Assembly: GCF_002902845.1 (NCBI RefSeq)
Contig: NZ_PPTF01000015.1
Location: 1-64,000 of the forward strand
Source of the DNA: Chromobacterium sinusclupearum
Lineage (GTDB): Bacteria; Pseudomonadota; Gammaproteobacteria; Burkholderiales; Chromobacteriaceae
Direction: 5' to 3'
Length of the DNA stretch: 64,000 nt
Positions 19,200 through 27,611 of the stretch are shown here, one piece after another. The notes below the pieces were generated by a model. The model saw only the letters and a program-made list of their open reading frames with translations. It searched no databases and was not told the origin of the DNA. Each line of letters starts with the position of its first letter. Position 1 is the stretch's first letter. The position numbers and the translations under genes are program-made.

Positions 19200-19766
19200 G
19201 TGAGCGCCATCCTGCTGGACATACCCGATCAAATCGAAAGCCGCCGTCTGATTCTGCGCAGCCCGATGCCTGGCGATGGCCCCGCCGTCCACTCCGGCGT
19301 CGTGGCCACGCTGGAACAGTTGCGCGCCTGGCCTGCCTCCATGCCCTGGGCGCAGGCAGAACCCTCAGTGGAAGCCTCGGAAACCTTTTGCCGCCAAGGC
19401 CGCGTGGACTATCTGGCGCGCAAGAACCTGCCGATGTTGCTGTTTCTGAAAGAGGGCGGCCACTTCATCGGCGCGTCCGGCCTGCACGCCATCCACTGGA
19501 AGCACAAACAAGCTGAAATCGGTTATTGGTGCCATCGGGCATGGCAAGGCCAGGGCCTGATCGGCGAGGCGGTGAAAGCCGTGAGCGACTTCGCGCTGAC
19601 GCGGCTGCAATTTCGCCGCCTGAGCTGCCTGCCCGACACGCTGAACCTGGACAGCCGCCGCGTGGCGGAGCGCGCCGGCTTCCAGCTGGAAGGCATACTG
19701 CGCAATGAACGGATCGCCCCGGACGGCAGCATGCGTGATACCGCCCTATATGCCCTGACCAACTAA
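19200..19766 (+). CDS. GNAT-family N-acetyltransferase (RimJ/RimL-like)
   Basis: A 188-residue acetyl-CoA-dependent acyltransferase of the RimJ/RimL type, which in known members acetylates protein N-termini or small amines. It shows the opening SRRLILRSP, the EIGYWCHRAWQGQGL acetyl-CoA loop, and the closing NLDSRRVAERAGFQLEG. The start is GTG 19200, supported by AAGGAG 7-8 bases upstream. The substrate cannot be inferred. An alpha/beta hydrolase gene follows 16 bases later. Confidence 0.88.
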   Translation: MSAILLDIPDQIESRRLILRSPMPGDGPAVHSGVVATLEQLRAWPASMPWAQAEPSVEASETFCRQGRVDYLARKNLPMLLFLKEGGHFIGASGLHAIHWKHKQAEIGYWCHRAWQGQGLIGEAVKAVSDFALTRLQFRRLSCLPDTLNLDSRRVAERAGFQLEGILRNERIAPDGSMRDTALYALTN

Positions 19767-19782
19767 GCCCTGAAGTTTGATA

Positions 19783-20562
19783 ATGAAATCGCACCGACTC
19801 ACCCAACCCGCCGCTCATCTGCGCTATCACGATATTCCCGGCCACGGCGCGCCGCTCGTCATGCTGCACGGCATAGGCTGCGCCTCGTCCTTCGACTACC
19901 CTCGCCTGCTGGCGGAACCCGGCCTGGCCGGCCGCCACGCCTTGCTGGTCGATCTATTGGGCCACGGCTTCAGCGACAAGCCGGAAGATTTCAGCTACAC
20001 GCCGCGCGCCCAGGCGCAAGCGCTGGCGCCATGGATCGAACATCTGGACTTGCGCGGCGTTGACCTGTTCGGCCACAGCATGGGCGGCAGCGTCGCCATA
20101 GAACTGGCCACGCTGCTGCCGGACCGCGTGCGCCAGCTGGTGGTGGCCGAGCCCAACTTGGACAACGGCGGCGGCACCTATAGCCGCGCGCTGGCGAATT
20201 GGGACGAACAGGACTACATCGCCCGGGGCCATCAGGAGATCATCGCAACTTTTGGGGGTGACAATCCCAACTGGGCCGGCAGCATGGCGGTCGCCTCGCC
20301 GCAGGCGGTGCACCGCGCGGCGAAAGGACTGGTCCAAGGCAGCCCGGTCAGCTGGCGCGAACAATTGCTGGCATTGCCCATGCCGCGTTACGTGATTTTC
20401 GGCGAGCGCTCGCTGCCAGACCCGGATACCGAATGGCTGCCGCAGCATGGCATTGCCATCCGCATCGTCTCCGATGCCGGCCACTCGATGGCCTGGGACA
20501 ATCCGTCAGGGCTTGCCGCCGCCATTCATGCCGCTCTGGAATTCAACGCATGCCATCCCTGA
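19783..20562 (+). CDS. Alpha/beta-fold hydrolase
   Basis: A 259-residue serine hydrolase. The nucleophile is S99 in GHSMGGS, the oxyanion region is MLHGIG near residue 25, and H234 in DAGHSMAWD is the likely catalytic histidine; the acid is probably the Asp in LPDPDTEW. The substrate is not predictable. I use ATG 19783; a TTG two codons earlier is also in frame. The stop overlaps the next gene by 13 bases, coupling it to a GNAT gene. Confidence 0.87.
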   Translation: MKSHRLTQPAAHLRYHDIPGHGAPLVMLHGIGCASSFDYPRLLAEPGLAGRHALLVDLLGHGFSDKPEDFSYTPRAQAQALAPWIEHLDLRGVDLFGHSMGGSVAIELATLLPDRVRQLVVAEPNLDNGGGTYSRALANWDEQDYIARGHQEIIATFGGDNPNWAGSMAVASPQAVHRAAKGLVQGSPVSWREQLLALPMPRYVIFGERSLPDPDTEWLPQHGIAIRIVSDAGHSMAWDNPSGLAAAIHAALEFNACHP

Positions 20563-21095
20563 CGCTATCTGGAGATACCCACCGCCTGCGCATCGAGCCC
20601 TTGGCGGAAGCGCATGCCGATGAACTGTTCCAGTCGTTTCAGCATCCGGAGCTGTACCGCTTCATTCCGGAACGCCCTCACCGCTCGTTGGAATCGATGC
20701 GCGCCGAATACCGCGAATTCGCCGGCGGCGCGCCGGCCGACAGTGGGGAAATCTGGCTGAACTGGGCGATGCGCCTGAAGGCTGACGGCACCGTCATTGG
20801 CACCTTGCAGGCCACCCGCTTTGCAGACGGCAGCCAGTGGTTGGGTTATAAACTGGCGCCCAGCCACTGGGGGCAAGGCCTGGCCAGCGAGGCTGTCTCC
20901 TGGCTGATTCGCAAGCTGGAAAACTGGCTGCCATATGGCCCCTTGCTGGCAGCTGTCGATAGCCGACACCCAGCCTCGCAGCAAGTGCTGCGCAAAAACG
21001 GCTTCGTCAAACTACGGGACGAAGCGGCAGAACTGCATGGCGAGGCCTCGACCGACTGGATTTACATTTACCGATCAATACATTCCACTCTTTGA
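20550..21095 (+). CDS. GNAT-family N-acetyltransferase
   Basis: This 181-residue protein has the GNAT order: substrate-side helices (residues 10-60), the acetyl-CoA-binding segment LGYKLAPSHWGQGLASEA and the C-terminal SRHPASQQVLRKNGFVKL. ATG 20550 lies inside the end of the hydrolase gene; earlier starts add an Arg/Cys-rich shadow sequence. With the upstream acetyltransferase and hydrolase it forms a small operon of unknown substrate. Confidence 0.86.
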   Translation: MPSLTLSGDTHRLRIEPLAEAHADELFQSFQHPELYRFIPERPHRSLESMRAEYREFAGGAPADSGEIWLNWAMRLKADGTVIGTLQATRFADGSQWLGYKLAPSHWGQGLASEAVSWLIRKLENWLPYGPLLAAVDSRHPASQQVLRKNGFVKLRDEAAELHGEASTDWIYIYRSIHSTL

Positions 21096-21120
21096 CCATC
21101 TGCTCGACTGCCGTTATGCT
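21092..21120 (+). promoter_or_regulatory. Sigma-70 promoter of the MaoC-like gene
   Basis: TTGACC (21092-21097), a 17-base spacer and TATGCT (21115-21120). The predicted start site falls just before the palindrome at 21131. Confidence 0.65.
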
Positions 21121-21130
21121 GGCCTTCTGA

Positions 21131-21144
21131 TTACGTTAACGTAA
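21131..21144. promoter_or_regulatory. 14-bp perfect palindrome, candidate operator
   Basis: TTACGTTAACGTAA lies between the predicted transcription start and the MaoC-like ATG. It resembles operators of the MerR-family regulator LiuR (branched-chain amino acid and fatty acid catabolism) as I recall them. The regulator is not in this window. Confidence 0.6.
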
Positions 21145-21152
21145 GTTCAATC

Positions 21153-21635
21153 ATGCTCTACTTCGAAGACCTGCAGCTCGGCCAGCGTTTTTTCAGCGCC
21201 AGCCATACCCTGAGCGAGGACGAAATCATCGCCTTCGTCCGCCAGTTCGACCCGCAACCGTTCCACACCGATCCGGCGGCGGCGAAACAAACCATCTTCA
21301 ACGGCCTGGCCGCCAGCGGGTGGCACACCAGCAGCCTGACGATGCGGCTGGTGGCGGAATCTGAGTTGGGCCGCGCCGCCAACGGGCTGATCGGCATGCA
21401 GATCGACAAGATGCGCTGGCCGCAGCCGACGCGCCCCGGCGATACCTTGCAAGTGGAAGTGGAGGTGCTGGACAAGAGGCGCTCTGGCAGCCAGCCCGGC
21501 TTCGGCGTGGTGAAGGTCAAGTGGACCACCCGCAACCAGGACGACGCCATCGCCGTGCAGCTGGAGTGCGCCATCTGGCTGCAATGCCGCAGCGTCGCCG
21601 CGCAAGACAGGCCGACGCTGGCCCGCGCGGACTGA
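21153..21635 (+). CDS. MaoC-family (hot-dog fold) dehydratase
   Basis: A 160-residue single-domain MaoC-like protein, a fold that hydrates enoyl-CoA or related acyl-CoA substrates. The catalytic pair is visible as D33 and H38 in FDPQPFHTD, followed by the conserved FNGLAASGWHT. It stands alone behind its own promoter and palindrome, convergent with guaC. If the palindrome binds a LiuR-type repressor, a role in acyl-CoA degradation follows; that is inference. Confidence 0.88.
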   Translation: MLYFEDLQLGQRFFSASHTLSEDEIIAFVRQFDPQPFHTDPAAAKQTIFNGLAASGWHTSSLTMRLVAESELGRAANGLIGMQIDKMRWPQPTRPGDTLQVEVEVLDKRRSGSQPGFGVVKVKWTTRNQDDAIAVQLECAIWLQCRSVAAQDRPTLARAD

Positions 21636-21644
21636 TCGCGGACA

Positions 21645-21677
21645 AGAAAACGGCCGCGGGCAAAAGCCGGCGGCCGC
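21645..21677 (-). terminator. Putative terminator of guaC
   Basis: On the minus strand a CGGCCG stem with a GC-rich loop is followed by TTTTCTT, 24 bases past the guaC stop. Confidence 0.5.
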
Positions 21678-21700
21678 ATCTCGCCCCAGGCGCTATCCGA

Positions 21701-22651
21701 TCAACGGTAGACCTGGATCATCTCCACCTCGCGCAAGGCGGACAGACAATCCCCTCCGGCATAACTGACCGAAGATTGCAGGTCTTCCTGCAGTTCGCGC
21801 AGCAGCTTGCCCATGCTGCCCTTGTACTCGACCAGAATCTTCTTGCCTTCCACGTTGACGTAGGCGCCCTTGTTGAACTGCGAGGCGCTGCCGAAGTATT
21901 CCTTGTAGTGCTTGCCGCCGATTTCGACGATGTCGCCAGCCGACTCGTCGTAACCGGCAAACAGCGAACCGGCCATGATCATGGTGGCGCCGCACACCAG
22001 CGCCTTGGCGATGTCGCCATGCTCGACGATGCCGCCGTCGGCGATCACCGGCACCGTCACCGCGGACACGCAGTCGCGCACGGTGGACACCATCGGACGA
22101 TGGAAGCCGGTCTTGTTCTTGGTGATGCAGACGCGGCCGCCGGCAATGCCGGCCTTGATCGCGTCGCAACCCCAGCTTTCCAGATCGCGCGCCGCTTCGG
22201 CGGTGGCCACATTGCCGCCGATCAGGAAGGTATTGGGGAAATGCTGCTTGATGTGCTTGATCATGCGCTCGGCCTTGACGCACCAGGCGTTGGCGACGTC
22301 CAGCGTCATGTATTCGGGCTGCAGGCCGGCGGCTTGCAGCGCCTCCAGTTGCTCGATGGTGTCTTCGTTGACGCCCACGCTGATCGAGGCGAACAGGCCC
22401 TTGGCTTGCATGTCGCGGGTAAAGGCGACCGAATCGACATTGAAGCGGTGCATGGTGTAGAACCAGCCCTGACGGGCGAAGAACTCGCAGGTCTCGGCCG
22501 ATACCACGGATTTCATATTGGACGGATAAACCGGCATGACAAAACGGCGCGGGCCGAATTGCACGGAGGTGTCGCACGACTTGCGGCTGTCCACCACGGT
22601 TTTTTTCGGTACCAGGTATACGTCGCCGTAATTGAGTTCGGTCTTGATCAT
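21701..22651 (-). CDS. guaC: GMP reductase
   Basis: GMP reductase converts GMP to IMP with NADPH and releases ammonia, returning guanine nucleotides to the common purine pool. The 316-residue TIM barrel belongs to the IMPDH/GMPR family without CBS domains. The active-site Cys is C175 in GGRVCITKNKTG; VIADGGI and IMAGSLFAG are the phosphate-binding loops. The sequence resembles the short GuaC type of Firmicutes rather than the E. coli type. It has a strong promoter and a structured 127-base leader. Confidence 0.92.
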   Translation of the reverse strand: MIKTELNYGDVYLVPKKTVVDSRKSCDTSVQFGPRRFVMPVYPSNMKSVVSAETCEFFARQGWFYTMHRFNVDSVAFTRDMQAKGLFASISVGVNEDTIEQLEALQAAGLQPEYMTLDVANAWCVKAERMIKHIKQHFPNTFLIGGNVATAEAARDLESWGCDAIKAGIAGGRVCITKNKTGFHRPMVSTVRDCVSAVTVPVIADGGIVEHGDIAKALVCGATMIMAGSLFAGYDESAGDIVEIGGKHYKEYFGSASQFNKGAYVNVEGKKILVEYKGSMGKLLRELQEDLQSSVSYAGGDCLSALREVEMIQVYR

Positions 22652-22683
22652 GCGTGTGCTCCCAAAGCTTGAATGAGGTGAAC

Positions 22684-22747
22684 GAAAAAAACAGGGGCCC
22701 CAAACAAAGACGGGAGCCGTATAGGCTCCCGATTGCGCGTTCCCCTG
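22684..22747 (-). promoter_or_regulatory. Structured guaC leader with terminator-like hairpin
   Basis: On the minus strand the leader contains an outer stem CAGGGG/CCCCTG (22742-22747 with 22692-22697), an inner perfect hairpin GGGAGCC-TATAC-GGCTCCC (22712-22730) and then a run of T (22684-22691). This looks like an attenuator or riboswitch expression platform. No known riboswitch consensus is recognised. Confidence 0.55.
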
Positions 22748-22784
22748 CGACGCCTTGGTTTGGCTCGCACGCAGTTACGAATAC

Positions 22785-22813
22785 AAGCTACGCCGATTTT
22801 TTCTCCACGTCAA
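22785..22813 (-). promoter_or_regulatory. Sigma-70 promoter of guaC
   Basis: On the minus strand TTGACG (22808-22813), a 17-base spacer and TAGCTT (22785-22790). It lies directly after the stop of the ParA-like gene. Confidence 0.6.
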
Positions 22814-22835
22814 GAGTTATCAGGCAGAATGATTG

Positions 22836-23483
22836 CTACTTGTCGCACCAGGCCTGCGGATCTTCGCCCAACCAGCGCAAAATCGGCTGCCACGCCTCGC
22901 GGTCGCGCTCCGTGCGCGAAGGCGGCAGATCGAACAAGGACATCCCGGCCGACGCGGCCTGCACATACAGCTGGGTATCGCGCAGCCAGGTCAGCACCGG
23001 CACTTCGTGGCGGGCCAGAAATTGCTCCAGCTCGCGCGCCGAGCGGGTGCGCGGGTCCACGCGCATGCCCACCACCGCCATGAAGGCCTTGTTCTTGCGG
23101 ATGGTCTTCTCTTCCAGCATCTGCTCGAAAAAGTCTTCGCTGGCCCACATATCGAACGGCGACGGCTGGATGGGCACGATCACATGCCCCACCTGGGACA
23201 GCAAGGCGCTGAGCTTCTTGCCGCGCAAACCGGCCGCGCTGTCCAGCACCACCACTTCCGTGCCCTTGGGCGGCCGCTTGGGCTCGTTGGGCAATACTTC
23301 CCAACCGGCAATCGCCGGCAGCGCCGCGTTGCGTTGCGACAGCCAGTGCAAGGAGGTCTGCTGGCGATCCACGTCACCCAACATCACCTTCTTGCCACCG
23401 GCTGCAAAGTAGCCCGCCAGATTGGTGGCCAGCGTGGACTTGCCGCTGCCGCCCTTGGGATTCGCTATCAATACCGACCGCAC
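22836..23483 (-). CDS. ParA/MinD-family ATPase
   Basis: A 215-residue deviant Walker ATPase. KGGSGKST (signature K10, catalytic K15) opens the protein, followed by GDVDRQQTSLHWL (Walker A' region) and VVVLDSAAG (Walker B). Such proteins position plasmids, chromosomes or surface machines using ATP-dependent dimerisation. The start is GTG 23483, with GGGGAGG 5-6 bases upstream; earlier starts add unrelated sequence. It is not next to a parB-like gene, so it is probably an orphan positioning ATPase rather than the chromosomal ParA. Confidence 0.88.
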   Translation of the reverse strand: MRSVLIANPKGGSGKSTLATNLAGYFAAGGKKVMLGDVDRQQTSLHWLSQRNAALPAIAGWEVLPNEPKRPPKGTEVVVLDSAAGLRGKKLSALLSQVGHVIVPIQPSPFDMWASEDFFEQMLEEKTIRKNKAFMAVVGMRVDPRTRSARELEQFLARHEVPVLTWLRDTQLYVQAASAGMSLFDLPPSRTERDREAWQPILRWLGEDPQAWCDK

Positions 23484-23628
23484 ATCATCCTCCCCTTTCC
23501 GGTGCATCCGGCCACTATACCAGAGCCATGGCGCGCCGCGCCGGCCCATGACAAAAACAGGCGCTCGACAGCCCGCCGCCGCGGCCGCACAATCGAGCCA
23601 GACCAACCCAAGCCCTGAAGGAGACGCA

Positions 23629-24288
23629 ATGCCCCGCAGTTTCGATGCCCTGCTGTTCGACATGGATGGACTGATGCTGGATACCGAACGGCTATCCAAC
23701 GAGACCTGGCGCCGCGCCGGCGCGGAATTGGGCATAGCGATTCAGGACGAAATGCTGCACGCGATGGTAGGGATGTCGTTCCAGAACTGCATTCGCTTTG
23801 TCGAGGACTATCTGGGCGACGCGGAGGCCGCCGACCGCCTGCAAAAGGGGTCGGACCGCCATTATCAGCACATCCTGCGGCATGAGGACATTCCGCTGAA
23901 GACGGGCATTCTGGAACTGCTGGACTGGGTCCGGGAACAAGGCATCCCGCGCGCGGTGGCCACTTCGACGCGGCGCCATATCGCCGATATCAAGCTGCAA
24001 CGCAGCGGCTTGGGAAAATTCTTCGACGTCACCGTGGCCGGCGACGAGGTGGCCCGCACCAAGCCGGCGCCGGACGTCTATCACGACGCCGCCGCCAAAT
24101 TGGGCGTGGCCTCGCAGCGCTGCCTGGTGCTGGAGGATTCCCGGATGGGGCTGCAAGCCGGCGTGGCCGCCGGCGCGCGGGTAATTTTGGTGCCGGACCT
24201 GCTGTCGCCCAGCGACGACGACCGCGCCGCCGCGCTGGCGGTATGCGGCGACCTGCACCAGGCGCTGGAGCTGATCCGCTCGCTGTAA
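23629..24288 (+). CDS. HAD-superfamily phosphatase (beta-phosphoglucomutase/YqaB-like)
   Basis: A 219-residue HAD hydrolase. Nucleophile D11 and general acid D13 lie in LLFDMDGLMLDTE, motif II Thr/Ser is in VATSTRR, motif III Lys is in KPAPDVY and motif IV is LVLEDSRMG. A small helical cap (residues 18-85) places it in subfamily I with phosphoglucomutase-like and sugar-phosphate phosphatases. GAAGGAG before ATG 23629 sets the start. The substrate is unknown. Confidence 0.9.
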   Translation: MPRSFDALLFDMDGLMLDTERLSNETWRRAGAELGIAIQDEMLHAMVGMSFQNCIRFVEDYLGDAEAADRLQKGSDRHYQHILRHEDIPLKTGILELLDWVREQGIPRAVATSTRRHIADIKLQRSGLGKFFDVTVAGDEVARTKPAPDVYHDAAAKLGVASQRCLVLEDSRMGLQAGVAAGARVILVPDLLSPSDDDRAAALAVCGDLHQALELIRSL

Positions 24289-24293
24289 GCGCC

Positions 24294-25226
24294 TCAGCCC
24301 AAACCGCGGATGCGCGCCACCAGCTCGTCCAGCACGTCGTCCGCCTGATCATGCGGCACCTGGCAGGTGCCGGCCGCCTCGTGTCCGCCGCCGCCGTACT
24401 GCAGCATCAGCGCGCCGACATTGCTGTGCGAGCTGCGGTTGACGATGGATTTGCCGACGGCGAACACGGTGTTCTGTTTGTTCAGGCCCCACATCACATG
24501 GATGGAGACATTGCAGTCCGGAAACAGCGCATACACCATGAAGCGGTTGGTCGGATGGATGATCTCCTCGTTCTGCAGGTTCAGCACCACCACATTGCCG
24601 TGCACCCTGGCGCAACGCAGGATCTGCGCCTTGGCCTCGGTTTCGTGCTCGCGATACAAGGCGACCCGCTCCTGCACGTCCGGCAGGCTGAGGATTTCTT
24701 CTATCGTATGGTTTCGGCAGTAGCCGATCAGGTCCATCATCAACTGGAAATTGCCCACCCGGAACTCGCGGAAACGTCCCAGCCCGGTGCGCGCGTCCAT
24801 CAGGTAGTTCAGCAGCACCCAGCCTTTGGGATTGAGGATTTCCTCGATGCTGAATTGGGCGGAGTCGGCCTTGTCCACCGCCGCCATCATTTCATCGCTG
24901 ATGCCGGGAAAGGTCTGCTTGCCGCCGTAGTGGTTGTACACCACCCGGGCGGCAGACGGCGCGCGCGGGTCGATCACGTAGTTGTCGGCATCCGTGGCGT
25001 TGCGCAGCGTCTCCGACAAGTGGTGGTCGAACACCAGATGGGCCTTGGCCACGTAAGGCAGGTTGGTGGTGATGTCGTCGCCGGTGATCTCCACCTTGCC
25101 GTCCTGCATGTCCTTGGGGTGGGCGAACTGCACCTCCTTGATCAAACCCAGTTCATTGAGCAGCACGGCGCACACCAAGCCGTCGAAATCGCTGCGCGTC
25201 ACCAGCCGATACTGTTTCTGCGTCAT
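24294..25226 (-). CDS. DHH-family phosphoesterase
   Basis: A 310-residue protein with an N-terminal DHH domain (SDFDGLVCA and FDHHLSE) and a C-terminal DHHA1-type motif GGGGHEAAG. Relatives include exopolyphosphatases, RecJ-like and oligonucleotide/cyclic-dinucleotide phosphodiesterases. This particular type is usually annotated as exopolyphosphatase-like with unproven activity. GGGAGG lies 9 bases before ATG 25226, preferred over the ATG 8 codons upstream. It ends 5 bases from the convergent HAD gene and follows the yigZ-like gene by 30 bases. Confidence 0.87.
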   Translation of the reverse strand: MTQKQYRLVTRSDFDGLVCAVLLNELGLIKEVQFAHPKDMQDGKVEITGDDITTNLPYVAKAHLVFDHHLSETLRNATDADNYVIDPRAPSAARVVYNHYGGKQTFPGISDEMMAAVDKADSAQFSIEEILNPKGWVLLNYLMDARTGLGRFREFRVGNFQLMMDLIGYCRNHTIEEILSLPDVQERVALYREHETEAKAQILRCARVHGNVVVLNLQNEEIIHPTNRFMVYALFPDCNVSIHVMWGLNKQNTVFAVGKSIVNRSSHSNVGALMLQYGGGGHEAAGTCQVPHDQADDVLDELVARIRGLG

Positions 25227-25256
25227 CTTGCCTGCCTCCCGTTTACCCATCCGCCG

Positions 25257-25844
25257 TCAATCGTCCGGCTTCGCCTCCAGCGCGCCGGCCATGCCGTCCG
25301 CCAATTCCGCCAGCGTCGCGTCCAACCCGGCCTCCGGCAATGCCACCGTCAGCCAGACCCGTTCGGCGTAGCGCTGTTCCAGCACCGTCGCGCCGGCGTC
25401 ATGGCACAGGCGGCGCAGCCTGGCTTCGCCGGAAAAATCCACCGCCAGCCGCACGCGGCGCATCCGCACCACCGGCAGCAAGCTGGCTTCGGCCAACGCG
25501 GCGTTGACAGCTTGAGTGTAGGCTCTGACCAAGCCGCCCGCACCCAGCTTGATGCCGCCGAAATAGCGCACCACCACCGCCAGCACATTGGCAATTTCAC
25601 GATGCTGCAATACGTTATACATCGGTTTGGCCGCGGTGCCGGAAGGTTCGCCATCGTCGTCCAGCATGGAATCGCCGGCGCACAGCAGCACCGCGCAGTA
25701 ATGGCGGGCATCGGGCCAGCGCTGGCGGATGTCGCGCAGCGCCGCTTCCGCCTCCGTCCGGCTGGACACGGGCTGCACGATGCCGATGAAGCGGCTCTTG
25801 CGGATTTCCACCTCGGCGCAGGCCATGGCTTCCAGTTGGAACAT
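25257..25844 (-). CDS. YigZ/IMPACT-family protein
   Basis: A 195-residue UPF0029 protein. The N-terminal domain has the signatures KSRFIGIV, DDGEPSGTAAKPM and VVRYFGGIKLGAGGLVRAY; the C-terminal 60 residues match the ferredoxin-like DUF1949 domain. Eukaryotic IMPACT binds Gcn1, but the bacterial role is not settled. It is upstream of and co-directional with the DHH gene. Confidence 0.92.
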   Translation of the reverse strand: MFQLEAMACAEVEIRKSRFIGIVQPVSSRTEAEAALRDIRQRWPDARHYCAVLLCAGDSMLDDDGEPSGTAAKPMYNVLQHREIANVLAVVVRYFGGIKLGAGGLVRAYTQAVNAALAEASLLPVVRMRRVRLAVDFSGEARLRRLCHDAGATVLEQRYAERVWLTVALPEAGLDATLAELADGMAGALEAKPDD

Positions 25845-25949
25845 TTATCGCACCCAGCAGTCTGAATAGGGCGGGCATTGTAACGCCGTGGCCGCGGAGC
25901 GCCCAATTACGGTCTAGACTGAAAGCGGGAAATCTCATGGAGAAGCGCC

Positions 25950-26078
25950 ATGAAAACCTTGCTGCTGTCCTCCGCGCTGGTAGTGGCCGGCCTTTGGCTG
26001 TTCATCCAGAAGTTCTGGCTGCAAAGCGAGGACGCCATCCACCTGTCGCACTATTTGCCGGACCGCGATCACGTCTGA
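25950..26078 (+). CDS. Small membrane peptide (42 residues)
   Basis: A short ORF beginning MKTLLLSSALVVAGLWLF and ending PDRDHV. It has one hydrophobic segment (residues 3-21) and a polar, acidic and His-containing tail. GGAGA sits 6-7 bases before ATG 25950, and the preceding bases hold no other gene. No family is recognised. It lies just upstream of the nfeD-qmcA pair on the same strand and might be an accessory subunit; this is inference. Confidence 0.6.
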   Translation: MKTLLLSSALVVAGLWLFIQKFWLQSEDAIHLSHYLPDRDHV

Positions 26079-26172
26079 ATCCCCGCAAGCTGACAAAGGC
26101 TGATTATTCAGCTCGTTGTCATTTTCAGTGAATGGCCCGACAATGACGCCGTGGCCATCTAGCGGGAAACCC

Positions 26173-26598
26173 ATGTCGCAAGCCCTCACCTTCTGGCTGG
26201 TCGGCGCGCTTGTCGCGCTGATCGCCGAATTCATGTCCGGAACCTTCTATCTGCTGATGGTGTCTTTGGCCATGGCCTGCGGCGGCCTCGCCGCCTGGCT
26301 GGGCGCGCCGGAACTTTGGCAATGGCTGCTCGCCAGCGTCAGCGGCATCGCGGGAGTGCTGCTGGTGCGCCAGCGCCGCCGCCGGATCGCCGCCCCGCCG
26401 CGCCCCCAGGATGATCCGGACTGGGGGCGGCAGGTGGAAATCCTTGCGCTCACCTCGCCAGGCCATGCCCGCATCCATTACCGCGGCGCGGAGTGGGATG
26501 CCGAGCTGCTGGATCCGGCGCTGCATGCCGGCGCCACCGGCTACATCGCCGGCCGCCAAGGCAATCTGTTCAAAATCGCGTCCACACAACCCGAATAA
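26173..26598 (+). CDS. NfeD-family membrane protein
   Basis: A 141-residue protein with an N-terminal membrane pair (ALTFWLVGALVALIAEF and LLMVSLAMACGGLAAWLG), a third segment (LLASVSGIAGVLLV) and a C-terminal soluble OB-fold-like domain (about 80-141). This is the short NfeD (YbbJ) type that partners stomatin-like proteins. ATG 26173 removes an upstream extension lacking membrane character. The stomatin gene follows after 9 bases, as in E. coli ybbJ-qmcA. Confidence 0.9.
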   Translation: MSQALTFWLVGALVALIAEFMSGTFYLLMVSLAMACGGLAAWLGAPELWQWLLASVSGIAGVLLVRQRRRRIAAPPRPQDDPDWGRQVEILALTSPGHARIHYRGAEWDAELLDPALHAGATGYIAGRQGNLFKIASTQPE

Positions 26599-26607
26599 GA
26601 GTCCACC

Positions 26608-27549
26608 ATGGAAATCGCCCTGATCCTGTTCCTGGCCGTTGTCGTCTTCATTTTCAAATCGCTGGCCATCGTGCCGCAGCAGCATGCCTTCATCGTCGAG
26701 CGCCTGGGCCGCTATCACGCCACCCTGACGCCGGGCCTCAACATCATCACCCCGTTCATCGACCGCATCGCCTACAAGCACAGCCTGAAGGAAGTCCCGC
26801 TGGATGTGCCCAGCCAGATCTGCATCACCCGCGACAACACTCAGTTGAAAGTGGACGGCATCCTCTACTTCCAGGTGACGGACGCCAAGCTGGCCTCCTA
26901 CGGCACCAGCAACTACATCGTCGCCATCACCCAGCTGTCGCAGACCACGCTGCGCTCGGTCATCGGCAAGCTGGAGCTGGACAAGACCTTTGAAGAGCGC
27001 GACGACATCAACCGCACCGTGGTGGCTTCGCTGGACGAGGCCGCGATCAACTGGGGCGTCAAGGTGCTGCGCTATGAAATCAAGGACTTGGTGCCGCCGC
27101 AGGACATCCTGCACGCGATGCAGGCGCAGATCACCGCCGAGCGGGAAAAGCGCGCCCGCATCGCCCAATCCGAAGGCGTGAAGGTAGAGCAGATCAACCT
27201 GGCCACCGGCGCGCGCGAGGCTGCCATCCAGAAGTCTCAGGGCGAAATGCAGGCCACCATCAACAACTCCGAGGGCAACAAGCAGGCTGCCATCAACCAG
27301 GCCAAGGGCGAGGCCGAAGCCATCCGCCTGGTGGCCGACGCCACCGCCGACGCGATCAACCGCATCGCCGGCGCCATCCGCACCGATGGCGGCCTGGAGG
27401 CCGTCAACCTGAAAGTGGCCGAACAATACATCGCCGCCTTCGGCAAATTGGCCAAGGAAAACAACACCATCATCATGCCCAGCAACGTCGCCGACGTCGG
27501 CGGCCTGGTGGCCAGCGCGCTCAGCGTCGTCAAACAAACTAACCGTTAA
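26608..27549 (+). CDS. qmcA: SPFH/stomatin-family protein QmcA
   Basis: A 313-residue membrane-anchored SPFH protein of the QmcA/paraslipin type. One N-terminal hydrophobic segment (residues 3-22) is followed by the SPFH domain ([16 protein letters not shown] onward) and a coiled-coil region rich in Ala, Glu and Gln (about 170-265). Such proteins form large oligomeric assemblies in the membrane and affect the FtsH protease. It is paired with the upstream NfeD gene. Confidence 0.93.
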   Translation: MEIALILFLAVVVFIFKSLAIVPQQHAFIVERLGRYHATLTPGLNIITPFIDRIAYKHSLKEVPLDVPSQICITRDNTQLKVDGILYFQVTDAKLASYGTSNYIVAITQLSQTTLRSVIGKLELDKTFEERDDINRTVVASLDEAAINWGVKVLRYEIKDLVPPQDILHAMQAQITAEREKRARIAQSEGVKVEQINLATGAREAAIQKSQGEMQATINNSEGNKQAAINQAKGEAEAIRLVADATADAINRIAGAIRTDGGLEAVNLKVAEQYIAAFGKLAKENNTIIMPSNVADVGGLVASALSVVKQTNR

Positions 27550-27562
27550 CTCAGGAAAACTC

Positions 27563-27597
27563 GGGCTGGCGCGGCTTGAATATGCCGGCGTCAGCCC
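27563..27597. repeat. Inverted repeat between qmcA and yciB
   Basis: GGGCTG at 27563 pairs with CAGCCC ending at 27597, with further pairing inside. There is no T-tract, so it may be a processing site or weak terminator rather than a full terminator. Confidence 0.4.
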
Positions 27598-27611
27598 GCA
27601 TAATCACCCGC

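Noticed and set aside
22836..23735. 299-residue version of the ParA-like protein starting at 23735
   Set aside because: The extra N-terminus overlaps the HAD gene start region and has no ParA similarity; a strong Shine-Dalgarno supports GTG 23483.
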